Below, piece by piece: positions 31,449-42,024 of a stretch of DNA of 64,000 nt (its first letter is position 1; each line of letters begins with the position of its first letter). Below the pieces are notes generated by a model. The model ran no database searches and had not been told where the DNA came from. It worked only from the letters and a program-made list of their open reading frames with translations. The stretch spans positions 558,001 to 622,000 of the forward strand of contig JAKLMB010000007.1 of the NCBI GenBank assembly GCA_022813625.1. The letters are read 5' to 3'. A program made the position numbers and the translations under genes. The DNA comes from Aaosphaeria pasadenensis. Its lineage: Eukaryota; Ascomycota; Dothideomycetes; Pleosporales.

Positions 31449-32227
31449 AGGGTTGAGTGAATGTAATACCTCAAGTCAAGATGGAGGTACAGTTACCTAC
31501 CATACACGTAGCATCAAGACACATCGTATCCTATCGTCTCTAATGCAGCAATTCGATCTATCTAGACACAGCATCAGCTTGTACTTCCTTTCTATACTCT
31601 ATATAACTACTCGAACGGTTACAGTGACCCATATCCCCCATTCCTTCCTCTTCCTTCCCTCCTCCATCTTCCTCCTCACTTCCACCCTCTCAGGCTTCTA
31701 CGATCTTCCACATTCTTCTACCACTCAATTCCTTCCTCCGCTAACCCAATCGAGCTCACTATCGTCGTCGTCGTCAATGCTAAGAGAGGTTAGATCGTGG
31801 CACCGACCACATCACGTGCTACTGCTGCCTGGCTCCCCCCCCCCAGGTATAAACCCCCCTCCTTCCCCCGTCCCCCTTCTAGCTCGATATACTTACCTTG
31901 CGGAGGCTCGACGAGCACAAGAAGTCGTTGAGCCAGCTCGGATCAGCTGCATCGCACAATGCGGGACTGGTCTGGGTTTGAAGTCGGGTTCCGCCTTGCT
32001 TCGACTGCGCAATTTTTGCTTTCCATTCTCTCTCTCTCTCTTTCATTGATACTGATGCCTTGAGCGTCGTGTTGAGGATGGAGTTATCTTTACTGTGAGA
32101 ACGGGTTGTGAGGAACTTTGTTAGTGAGCATCGCCACATTTCTGAACAAGGTGCAGGAACAGCGTCACTGACTGAAGCTACCTTGTAAGAAGTATGGCAG
32201 ATGGTATCCATGATTTGAGTGTATTGG
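31449..32227. other. Intergenic region
   Basis: A long C/T-rich tract (about 31,640-31,700), (TCG)4 near 31,763 and runs of C near 31,837-31,875. No functional gene; the minus-strand SDR relic begins to be recognisable from 32,228. Confidence 0.5.
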
Positions 32228-32916
32228 TCTCTTCATAAAGCCCATCCTCCATCGATTGCCTGCGCTTCTCTGTGATGTATTGAGTTTCGTCGGAGAGTAA
32301 CCACGCAATACAGCTTCAACCTCCTCCAACGTACCTCGCATAAGTCCTTCGATCGACTCACTATAGCCCTCGGAAAGTCTTCATCTCCATCTAGAAAGTC
32401 TCACTCTAGATCACATTGCTATACCATCGACAAGAAATTCCCAGTCGCCTACGTCCTTTCACGCCGTCCTACTCAGACCTATGACTGCGTGTTTACGGGA
32501 AGTGGACGCTGCGTTCTTAGGAGACCCGATGATTCCACATATGCATGCTACCTTCACAAGGCTGCCCTTGATCTTCACATTCAGTGTAGCTGCGATCTCG
32601 GATGCTACATCCACCACAAAATGGCCGTCCTCGTTGCTCAAGTCCTCCGCTTCTTGACCTTGGGAATCACTTCTGCCAGGTTAACAACACTATTCAGCAT
32701 TCTGAGGGCCTCCACCGTCCTTTCTAGCCATGAGTTCACCATCTCCTCCTTACGGATGCTTACCACGACGGACAGCACCTTCCCATATAGACGGTCTCCG
32801 TCTCCACGGTCTTCATTTTCAATGTGGGCTACTTGACATCGGAGAGTGAGAGATAAACTCCTTGGTGAGCGAGCAGGAGCGTCGTGTCGAAGCTGATTCC
32901 AGACGCTGGTCCTGTG
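32228..32916 (-). pseudogene. Decayed short-chain dehydrogenase/reductase (SDR)
   Basis: An NAD(P)-dependent SDR relic readable in pieces on the minus strand. The Rossmann start LIVLTGPASGISFDTTLLLA is near 32,905-32,845 and is followed by YLSLSDVK and a TAG. VSIRKEEMVNSWLERTVEAL and NSVVNLAEVIPK follow near 32,760-32,660, then a frameshift. Next come GSLVKVACICGIIGSPKNAA and SRKHAVIGLSRTA (the S...Y-x-x-x-K region, with the Tyr lost, reading STSRK), at 32,560-32,470, then a TGA. The C-terminal EAQAIDGGWAL near 32,260-32,230 is in another frame. Several stops, at least two frame changes and the loss of the catalytic Tyr show it is dead. It sits between the phenol-monooxygenase-type gene and the VOC gene, so it was probably a pathway partner. 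Confidence 0.82.
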
Positions 32917-33837
32917 AGGACAATCAGTGGATGTGCCAGGTGAAATACGTCAGGCAAAGTGGCAGGACGAAGAATATGGACAGCTAACAAAGGCATATTA
33001 TGCAATAGTAGCTGGTTGGCATCCTACACGAAATGAAGCAGATGTATCATAAAACTCCTAGATCTACGAATAGTTCTCTACGATCGATGAAATACGCCGA
33101 CGGGACTCGCCGTAACCTTTCCGCCTCCGTCGAACGCAAGCTTTTCCTGGTCCCCACCCTCCCACACGCACATCCCGAAGTTGGAACAGGCAGATGGAAA
33201 TGAGAAATGAAAGCTTGGTCTAGAGTCATCGTTCCCAAAAGAAGAGAGTACTTGACCGCTCGTCAAGCTCGGTGGGATCATTATGGCTGTGGGGTTACAA
33301 GATGGCGTGACGTTTCTTGCGCCATACATCGCGCGATATACGTATAGGATGGTCAAGGGAGATAACGCGGGTGTTTCGAAGAGGATAGATAAGGATATCA
33401 ATTCACGGCCGGCGAGGCATAATGTCAGGTCAGAGGTGGGGGTATTCAGGAGCTTGGAGGATGTCAATGGGATGGTAGAGAGGACGACGAAGGGAAAGTG
33501 ATGAAGAGGCAGCTTGTGTGGTTCGTCTGGTGCTTGAATTATACTTAGATATGCTTACGGCCTCTGTGCTTTGGGGTTCGATTGAAATTGTTGTTTGATG
33601 AATCACTGTGATTGGACTCAATACACTTTCAATCTATTCACTTAACTCTTATGTAAACCGCCGAATCGATATCACCGCACTCCTAATAACCAAAACTACA
33701 CTTCACATCAATGCAAATCAAATTCATCATTGAAATGTTCATTTTGATAGTACAATCAGAGAAAAAACCGTAACCCTAAATTCCATGGTGGTATCATAAC
33801 ACATGCACACATAAAAAAGTACAACCCCCTATCACAC
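32917..33837. other. Region with an unrecognised open frame
   Basis: A minus-strand open stretch around 33,078-33,480 (LAGRELISLSILFETPALSP, FGMCVWEGGDQEKLAFDGGG) lacks an ATG at its head and matches nothing I know. It may be another relic. No supported gene. Confidence 0.35.
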
Positions 33838-34539
33838 TCACGCCTTATTCGCCATCAAACTCTCAAAACTGCACCCGAGAACCTCGACAACATTCCCCCA
33901 AGGATCGCACGCATACGCCGCCTCCGTCCCATCACCCACCACCACTGTCTCGCCAACCTGACTCCCGCCATTCTCGATGACCCTCCGAACGCACTCGCCA
34001 ACGTCCGGCGCCGTCACGGCGATGTGGAAGAAACCCGAGCGGGTGTACTCGAAGGCGGGCTTGGGCTCGTGGGGTGGGTCGGTGAATTCGAAGATCTCGA
34101 AGCCGACTGAGTTGCCGGTGGAGAGCCAGGCGACTTTTACTTTCTGGAGGGTTGGCGGGTAGATTTTGAAGATTGGGGCGTTGGGGGCTGCGGCGCGGGA
34201 GGTGTCTCTTGAGGGTCTGTAGGGTTGTGTGAGTCAATTGTATTCACATGCATGTATATATATTCCAGATGATAAAATCCACGAACCTTAGCTTCTTGAA
34301 CCCGAATACTTTTCCGTACCACTCGACGGCTGCATCACAATCGGGGACGGAAATCGCGACGTGGTTGAAGACGTGGTTGTGAGTGGTCTAGGCAAGGGTG
34401 CGCTCGAAGTCAACGAAGTGCGTCTTGCAGCTGCTGCCGCGGCGACCGCAGGACTTGAGGAAAAGGCAGAAGAGGCTGCATTGGGAGGTGGGGATTTGAG
34501 AAAGACGCGCGCAGAAGGGAATTGACTGACTGGAGGCAT
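33838..34539 (-). CDS. VOC-family (glyoxalase/extradiol dioxygenase fold) protein
   Basis: Metal-dependent vicinal-oxygen-chelate fold protein, 162 aa. Model complement(join(33838..34216,34287..34387,34531..34539)). Exon 1 is a 9-nt microexon (MPP, donor GTCAGT). A 143-nt intron ends CCTAG; exon 2 reads TTHNHVFNHVAISVPDCDAAVEWYGKVFGFKKL, with the first metal-ligand His in the FNHVAI strand. Intron 2 (70 nt) has a GTTCGT donor. Exon 3 has FEYTRSGFFHIAVTAPDVGE (second His) and AYACDPWGNVVEVL (Glu ligand). A frame extending exon 1 without splicing gives a low-complexity Ala/Ser peptide and is rejected. The family suits ring cleavage or glyoxalase-like chemistry; the substrate is unknown. It lies beside the flavin monooxygenase and EthD genes. 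Confidence 0.85.
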
Positions 34540-35704
34540 TTTGGTTTTTGGAATTGATTAATAAAAGAAGAGGAAAAGATATATATCGTCGGTATGCAGA
34601 GAGAAGTGTGTTCAGATATCGAATGGTTTTTTTTATGGATGCTTCACTCCCTTTGCAAATCAACGATGTATGTTCGTCTTTTCTTTTCTTTTTCTTAGAA
34701 TTTCAAAAATGCCTCTCTTCAAAGAATCTCAGGTGTAGTACGATGGAGATAATTTGAAGAGAGGACAGGCTGAGGTCATGGAATTGATATATATAGGATC
34801 GGCGCTATGCTGAGGCTATGACTCGATGCTCGGATGTTTTGCGCCTGAAAGCTTCTCGGACTCGCGTGATGAGGTGACGGGTGGTGTGTGGGTGGTCGGT
34901 CGTCGAATGGGTGACTCCTCAAACGGCTCCGGTTTCTTTTCGTATCAACAAACTGGCAACTCTAGTCGTGGACTACCAAAAGGAGTAACTTGAGAAATGA
35001 ACTGCGACGTGGGATTGTTCAAACAAGGAGATGAAATGCAATGGAACTCTCTTTGCGATCGTCCCCATCTGCGCATTGTTATAGGACTGTTTCCAATCCT
35101 GGCCGGGATATGCTTTTCCCCCTTCAAAACCATTCGCCCTCCCAAGATGTTTGGTTTCGAAGAGGGTGGGCGGGCGCTGTCACAAGGGCTAACTATGTAG
35201 GCTCTTTCCCGTGTGGATGTATGCATGGCATTACGGCTGAACGGAGACTACACGTAACTTGGATGTTCGGTTGATCAATCAACTTTGGAAAGGTTGGGGA
35301 AGTGATTTTCCCCCCGGGAATTCGCGATGCGTCATATTGTTCTGCGGTGCATGAGGGATAGCCGATTGCGGGGAGAGCTTCGGAGACTAAAGCCTCGTTA
35401 ACGTCGAATAGCGTGTCGATCTGGAATTTGCACCTTGATGACACGGGAGGGAGGACAGGAGTCACAGGATAGGGCACGGCACGATTGCAGCATGTGAAAA
35501 TATGTTGTAGCATGAAAGCTGTTCTGGGCATTATCAGGCGTGATACAACAATTGAGGCATGGCGGTGGGTCGAACGTGCATCTCTATGAATCGAAACATG
35601 TATTGATACGCTACCGCGCGTCTGAGATAAGTAGAAAGATCATTCCATGCCCTCATACCATATTTCCAAGCCTTTTTTCTGCGTGATAGCCGCTTCACAA
35701 GCTT
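34540..35704. other. Intergenic region
   Basis: Upstream of the VOC gene and downstream of the EthD-like gene (both minus strand). Only short open frames. No relic recognised. Confidence 0.45.
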
Positions 35705-36571
35705 TCAGTCGAACACTTTGCCTTCTCCGTGAGCCTTGGTGAGCTTGTATACATGTAATTCGATCTGTTTCGCGGTCTTCAATATCGGACTCCTATCGTC
35801 TTGGATGCTCCGTTTCGCTTCAGCCGAGGGCTCGGCAGAGAGCTCGTGGACGACCTGCCATGTCGGAGGCTCCGGCGCGGGCTCATCTGTCGTCGGTAGG
35901 CCTTTCAGAGCTCGAGACTGCGCGTTTGTCCTTGCATAGAGGAGTTTTAGCCGCAAGGTGCGGACATAATTGGGTGTTTTGGAGACCGTGTTGATTTGCT
36001 GAATATCTGTTAGCGATGAACGATTGCATGTGAAGCCAAATACGCACCTGATCGAAGAACGCATCAACATCTTCATCCGATGTGCCAGTGGCTGGTTCTA
36101 TCGCTGATACGATCAAGTATTGCGCAGCTTTTACAATCGTCAGCATAGACTAACCCTAATCCCGCTTCTCGTTCTAGGCCACTCACCTTTGCCCTGCTTC
36201 TTTCCGCTCTGTCCCACCAAACCCAGGTACCGCACATCGACGTCCGCGAAGTCATAGATGATCCCCGATCCAGGCAAGATATCGCTCTTGACCCTGATAT
36301 TCTTAAATTCTGGCCCCTGCATGAACGCCAGGTCATCCATAGGATAGAAAGCCAGGAACGGCATTGGCGCCTTCGGCGATCCGTGATGCGATTCCTTCTC
36401 CACGTTGACGTAGCGGAAGCCGCTCTTGATGCTGGATGTTGCGATGATTTCTGCGATGTGGTCTTCATCGTACCATTTGAAATATGTCGTTTCGTCGAGG
36501 ATATCCGCTGCGGATTTCGAGATTCGCGATGTCACCCATAGAAAGCCTGGGCCTTGTATTGCTTGTGCCAT
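35705..36571 (-). CDS. EthD-like dimeric alpha/beta-barrel protein
   Basis: 252 aa, model complement(join(35705..35998,36048..36127,36187..36571)). The first exon, MAQAIQGPGFLWVTSRISKS, then TTYFKWYDEDHIAEIIATSSIKSGFRYV, has the W-Y-x-x-x-H of EthD/ferredoxin-like stress proteins that often accompany degradation or polyketide pathways. A second half-repeat, AAQYLIVSAIEPA...DEDVDAFFDQQI and VRTLRLKLLYART, fits a duplicated ferredoxin-like fold. Introns are 59 nt (GTGAGT) and 49 nt (GTGCGT, CTAAC branch). The role is unknown; members may act on or bind aromatic intermediates. A decayed member of a different EthD subgroup lies 1 kb away. Confidence 0.75.
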
Positions 36572-37592
36572 TCTTTTAGATTGTATTGCCGATTGCCAAA
36601 TGCGGATGTGAGAGTGAATTGATCGTCACGTGAATTAATGCCGACTGCTCAAGAATAGTGTTGCATAGTAAGACAGAATGATTGTCCCAAGATGATATTT
36701 CTCGTTAAATTACAATGTCTCTGGTGGATACTGCTCGTATTGGGCCTCCGGGAAAGCGCTCCCGAAGCGATCTTCTTCAAGACTGATCCTCCCGCTGGTC
36801 ACGTGTGACAACCCTATCGCCATCGCCATAGGGTCACCAGAAGAATTGCTGGTTATATATGTCACGATTGTGGATTTCTATTATATAGAAATGATGATAA
36901 TATTTGGATGGAGACTTTGGTGCCGATCTTCACAGAAGGACGACTTCATGACAATTTCACAAATTGAATATATATCGTGACATCCTAGATAAGTGTTTTA
37001 GCATCACTTATCATATTCACCTTTTGTTAACATTATGTAGGACACCAACTGTAAAACAATTCCCTCTCATCGCAGCCTGTAGCACTGGTATTTGTCTCGC
37101 CCTCCCTCTTCTATAGCATTACAGAGGGAAGGCCACGCTCTTCAATGATGTGGTAGGAAACCGCAAGAAGGTCGGACAGTTTAGAACAGGTCGTCTCTTC
37201 ATGTACTGCAACATACGAGCTACCGAATCGTATTAGACTCTTGATATCTTTCCTGCTTAGCCAGGGCTTCTGTTGTTGCTATCCGGAAGTAATCGTCCCC
37301 CTAGTACAACGGTGCTGGGCGAATGGGAATCCTCATATGAACTGTAATAACATTTGTTTACCTTCCAACGTGTGGAGATGTAAATATGCATGTCTATTCC
37401 TTGAGTCCGGGGTAACTGTGGAGAATGGGTTGCGGGGTTATTCGTCGCCGGAGAAGAACAGCCACTGACGCGCTAACGAGCATTTGCCTTGTCCTTATTG
37501 AGTTCAGTGCTGGCTCAGGTGTGAATAGCATTACTATCTTTCAGTGCCCAGGAAGTTGTTATCATCATTTCGATTTTCTAATACTCAAAATC
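36572..37592. other. Divergent intergenic region
   Basis: Between the EthD-like gene (-) and the EthD relic (+). A/T-rich. Nothing coding recognised. Confidence 0.45.
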
Positions 37593-38032
37593 ATGGGCGA
37601 ACCCTCTAGCCTTCCATGCATCAGAGTCCAGTTGTGTTTGAAGAAGAAAGATGAAATCACCGACGAATTCTTTCACAAGTATTGGAAAGGCAATCACGTC
37701 AAGCTAGCTTTGGAAAACAAGAATTTCGTGGATCGCGTTATTTGATACAATCAGGTACAGTTCCCCAGAGTTCTTAGTGCTAGACACTCTCCTGAAGTCA
37801 ATAATTCCATACGTCTCCACGATTCAAACAGGCTGCTGGAGATTTCAATATCCCGGTTCTGGAATACGATGGGATTGCGGAAGTTTAGGTCAAAGACATC
37901 AAGTCATGGCAATTGGTTGTAACAGATCCCGCCTTTGTGGAGGCAATTGCAAAAAGACGAAGACAATTTTATTAAGGCTCCTATTCACATCATGCTAGGG
38001 TACGACAATACTGTGATAGGCGAACCTGTTAA
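37593..38032 (+). pseudogene. Decayed EthD-domain gene
   Basis: ATG 37593 opens MGEPSSLPCIRVQLCLKKKD and KYWKGNHVKLALENKNFVDRVI, a good EthD start, but the next codon is TGA (37743-37745) where the family has Arg (CGA). After a normal GTACAG...AAACAG intron (to about 37,830) the frame resumes as FNIPVLEYDGIAEV, then TAG where Trp is expected, then VKDIKSW and VVTDPAFVEAIA. A frameshift follows before EDNFIK and a further frame break before the last block HIMLGYD. At least two stops and one frameshift make it a pseudogene. Both stops are explained by C->T or G->A transitions. Confidence 0.82.
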
Positions 38033-38082
38033 CGAGTCATGAAACTGCATTTGTAGTCCTTCACGGTGTTTTGAATTCATAC

Positions 38083-38530
38083 CTGGAGTGTCCGCGAATG
38101 AGAAAGACTCAGCGGATGCAGGAAGCATCTCTTCAACTATCTTAACTTTCTCTATTTCTGTGCGTTTCCCATTTAACTCCTCCTCCGGTAGGTTGGGTTG
38201 AATGGCCGCGATGTTCTCCCGCAGAAGTTGTTGTGGGAATTCTCTCTGCTGTATCGCGGCGCAGATTTTCGGAAAATGCCCTCCTCGAAATCATCGGGGT
38301 CCTGAATCTGCACACTCGAAAGCTCGCTCAAGGGGATGGTATGCAGCAATTGCAATTCAAGGCTCCCGATAGGTTCGGAGAACGTTGATTTGAGTCGATT
38401 CGATGTATAGCGCGAGTGGGTTATATTGAACTTGAACAGCATTGATGTGGTGAATCTTTTCTGCACGCCTGATCGAGGATACAGATAATTCACTGATATA
38501 GCAACAATCTTACCCTCTGTGTTCTTTGTA
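38083..38530 (-). pseudogene. Broken, unrecognised coding region
   Basis: On the minus strand a protein-like stretch reads TEGKIVAISVNYLYPRSGVQKRF, FSEPIGSLELQLLHTIPLSE and DPDDFEEGIFRKSAPRYSRE. At about 38,250 it must change frame to continue as FPQQLLRENIAAIQPNLPEEEL and MLPASAESFSFADTPG before a GTATGA donor-like site. The change falls in an AGAGAG run, so a 2-nt indel is the likely cause. There is no ATG at its head. I do not recognise the family. It could be a gene with an assembly error rather than a pseudogene. Confidence 0.4.
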
Positions 38531-38917
38531 AGCTAAATGCAGGAACCATAGCATGAGATGCCATCTGTTCTAACAACATCACCCCATCTAGGACAAGGTT
38601 AGGGTAGGAGCAGATCGGCCATTGTTCCTGCGTATAGTAGCGATCAATCTATCTTCCAGCCGCCGTTTAAATCTGCTAATCGGCTTACGTGTTGAATGAG
38701 CAAAGCGCTTTTGCAATTAGCTTTAGCTCATCTCCTATGCCATTAGCTACTGCAGTACGCAGACTTTTCGTAAACCACTTGTTGAAGTGTCTTAGGAAAG
38801 TCGATTGATTTGTGATTCATATGCTCCAGGAACACTGTCCCGCAGGAAACCGCATTCCTGATTCAAGTAAAGCATAAGATGCCGTATCGCCGCACATGCA
38901 AATTCTGGAGTACATTT
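38531..38917. other. Intergenic region
   Basis: 3' flank of the HET gene and 5' remains of the broken coding region. No separate gene recognised. Confidence 0.45.
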
Positions 38918-41900
38918 TCAAACGATTGTAACCCGCCGCTTTTCCCAGTGCGCCTCGAAACGCTTCGATGAGTGTTCGTTACAGTATGCGATGCCGTAGC
39001 GTTCATATATGCCATCTCTAATTTCCTTGAGCAACAAGAAGAGATGCCCAATAGTCTCTGCTAACAAGAAAATGCTCATCTGGCTGCGCGGCGGGTTGTT
39101 GGTGGCAGTAACAGGATCCGGCCAACAGTCCCATTCAGCACTGCCAATCTTTTCCGAGTCCAAGTAAAGATCTGGCTTGTCTGGGACCACGTCCGTATCG
39201 TTCCAGTCTATCTTAACGGATACAAGGAGTCCCTTCAGAGTTATTGAAGCTTCTTTCAATGCCCCAAACGTATCTTCGCCATTCGGTTTGCAGTCTACGG
39301 CAACAAGCTCGCACAGGGGCTTGTCACTTTCTTCGAGCAGGAATTCTACGGGCCCTTCGAGTGCTGCCCAGCTCCAGGTTGGTGCACGCCAGTGAGGCAC
39401 GCGTTTACGACGTTCCATATGCTTGCCTAACCAGGCGAGATTGTAGATTATTGTATTTTCCCACATTCCGGCTTGGAAATTGCCCAAGCCGTCAAAGCTA
39501 CGCTGGAAATCACGAGCCATGCCTCCCATTGCTGGGAAAATATCCCCGGGAAAGGTGAGCTGTAGCTCGGTATAGGCTGAGACACGCTGATGCCATTCAT
39601 AAATCATACTGTTTGAGCTTTCAGGACTGGAACGGTTCGCGAGTTTCCACCGGCGTTCGTCGTCGTAGGGCCAGGAGCATTCGCATTCAGTGCAGCCATT
39701 ACATTCCCACACCATTTCTTGACCAAAGTGCACATATCGTGGGCTAAGAGCGCGCTCTTGATACACCCAACCGCGCCTTAGCAGAGGGAGATCATCTACA
39801 AGTTGTGCATCTTGCTCTACTTGTGGAGTCATGAATAAAGCATGGTCGATCGTGCGACGACAGATAACAAACTCGTCGGCTCTACTTGGCAAGAGCCAGC
39901 CGTGATGTTCGGGTTCCACTTGCATGAGGCCGCGGTTGGTATCCCCGGAGTGGGCACTCGCAGCGATTGTGAGAAATGCATTTGCGTAGACATCACTCAT
40001 CCTAGCAGACTCCCGAACCCAGTCTTCAGATGAGTCCTGAACAATACAGAGTGCATCTATCCAAAGGTAGCGAACTCGTAATTGCCTGACGACGCTTATT
40101 ACATCTTGGAACGTGGGCGAGAGAGAGTCGATCAATATTCCGGCTTCGTGCTTCGTGTAATTCGTTAACAGTGTTCGAAGGCTCCTCTCTACTGGACCCC
40201 AACGGTAGCTCAAGCAGGTATACGGAAGGACCTCAACCCCAGCACTTTCCACCAGGAAGATATGGGAACTATCGCGGCCTAAATCGAGGATTCTCGTTGG
40301 CAATCGCAAGTCATCGCATGGCTGGCACGATGGATGTTCACGAACACACGTGTCTAATCGTTGTCGTAGCCACGCCAGAGATAGCGATGGTGCGATTCTC
40401 TCTTTGTTGGGTAAAGCAAGACCTGTGGATCGCTTGAATGCTACACTGGCCATATGCTTTGCCATTACATCGGATTGGAACCTTGTATCGTTGCTCGTGA
40501 CGGCGTCTCGGCCGATAGGAATGAGTTCATACTGCGGAGTTACGCCACTAAGGATTGGGTTTCCAGGTCTTATTAGAATACTGCCGACCTTTTCTCTCAG
40601 CCGAATGACGGAATCTGAAAAATAATAATACATGTCGTCGCTGTCAGCACCACGTAGAATAGAGTGAACAGCCGCAAAGATCTGGGCGCAACCAAAGCAG
40701 GTTCCCTTGAGGAAGACTAAAGCCAGATCAATTATGTTGCGTAAAATGAGCCCTGTTGTGGTCGGACAAGCGATGCAAGACATTTCTGTGATCGTAGAAT
40801 TGACTTGGGCCATCCACGGGTGTGCTTGAACTGAGGGCCAGTCTTTGACGGCTGCTTCGATGCCATCAATGAGCCCTCTTGTTACACGAGTAATCGCTTT
40901 CTTCCGAAAGTTGATACCGCTACCTGCTTCTTCAACCATCATAGTCAGATGGTGTGAAACTGTCTTGTAGTCATTGTCATCTTTTGAGTCAAACTTGACC
41001 ATATTTCTATGATCCGCTTGTATCATGATCTGTTCAGCATCGGCGGCGCCTGGGACGACCGCGCATGCTTTTGGCACCACCTATATCATCAGTGCCTGTA
41101 ATTTATCCGTTCTATATGAAGGCATACCATGATTGAATGACCCAGCGCCATCACACTCTCGTACTCCTCATATGCAAACTTGGTCACGAAATACCTACTG
41201 CTTGGTCCGTACTGTCTAAGGTGCTGCTGGAGCCATTCTGAGTCTCGCTCTAGATACTCTAGTAGCCGGGCGTTGGTGGCGCTATGAACCGACGCCGCAT
41301 TTACCAGCAGCTTTTCGAAATGCACTCCGTTTCCGCCTTGGTGCGGAGTGCCCATGAACATGATTCCGTACGTCCTGAACTTGATCGATTGGCGCTCTTC
41401 CAGTGCACCTTGCCATGCCCAGTCCGAGCGAACGAGAGCCTGTGCCCAATCAGTCGTAGATACGATGAGGAGGAACAATACTCACGCATTTGACGAAAAT
41501 GCCACCCAAACTGTGCCCCACGAAAATGATCGGTCGTTCTGAAGTCTTTCATTGTTAGAAACATGTACTAGCAATGTTTGATCCGCTCTTACATGTGTGC
41601 GCTTTCTCGTATAGTAGAGACTGGACGCTAGTTCCTCTGCACAATCGTAGAAGAATCGGCGACTGCCGTACATGTTCGCATCGTATCCCCAGCAGAATAT
41701 GCGTGCATTTGGAACATCGTTTGGCAAAAGATCGCGAAGCCAGTGGGTACCGTTTGCTGCAGTCCACGTCTCGTCGCGGTGTCCATTCAAACCATGAACG
41801 GCAACGATGCTAGGCACTATTAGTACGACCCTCTTGTGATTTTAGGAATAACTTACTCCACTACTGGCCGCTCCCCCTCTGCGACGACCTTGAGGCCAAG

Positions 41901-42024
41901 GGCAGAAGCTGTAGACGGTTCCTGTGGCTTCGAAGAGCTGCTAGCCTACCGCAGTGTCAGCCTGGCAGTACCAGAGTATGGGGGCCAATAAATACGGAGT
42001 CTTTGTGATCCTTTCGGAAGGCAT
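38918..42024 (-). CDS. Alpha/beta-hydrolase-HET domain fusion protein
   Basis: 954 aa. Model complement(join(38918..41080,41128..41439,41486..41545,41593..41809,41857..41940,41996..42024)); introns 46-55 nt, CDS divisible by three. Residues about 25-285 form a DUF676/SesB-like hydrolase: VVDIVAVHGLNGHRDETW, then nucleophile elbow GHSLGG at 120-125 (Ser122), FMGTPHQGG, and the usual end VVPKACAVVPGAADAEQI. Residues about 300-470 are unassigned and include a hydrophobic stretch (ILRNIIDLALVFLKGTCFGCAQIFAAV). The HET domain follows with its three motifs: YTCLSYRWG (521-529), YLWIDALCIVQDSSEDW with YANAFLTIAAS, and RGWVYQERALSPRYVHFG. HET domains trigger vegetative-incompatibility cell death; SesB-like hydrolases are normally effectors of fungal NLRs. 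No NACHT/NB-ARC or repeat sensor is present. The 5' microexon is inferred from phase. Confidence 0.85.

Noticed and set aside
31640..31875. Long C/T-rich tract as a possible regulatory or triplex element
   Set aside because: Pyrimidine tracts are common in fungal intergenic DNA; no nearby start supports a role.
32489..32836. 115-codon plus-strand frame
   Set aside because: Antisense to the SDR relic, whose minus-strand reading has clear family motifs.
33078..33467. 129-codon minus-strand frame
   Set aside because: Begins with TTG, not ATG; no family match. It may be a relic but I cannot support it.
38918..41080. HET gene as a separate 720-residue protein starting at 41080
   Set aside because: That start is GTG, and the upstream hydrolase exons join in phase through a normal 47-nt intron, restoring the conserved SesB-like end.
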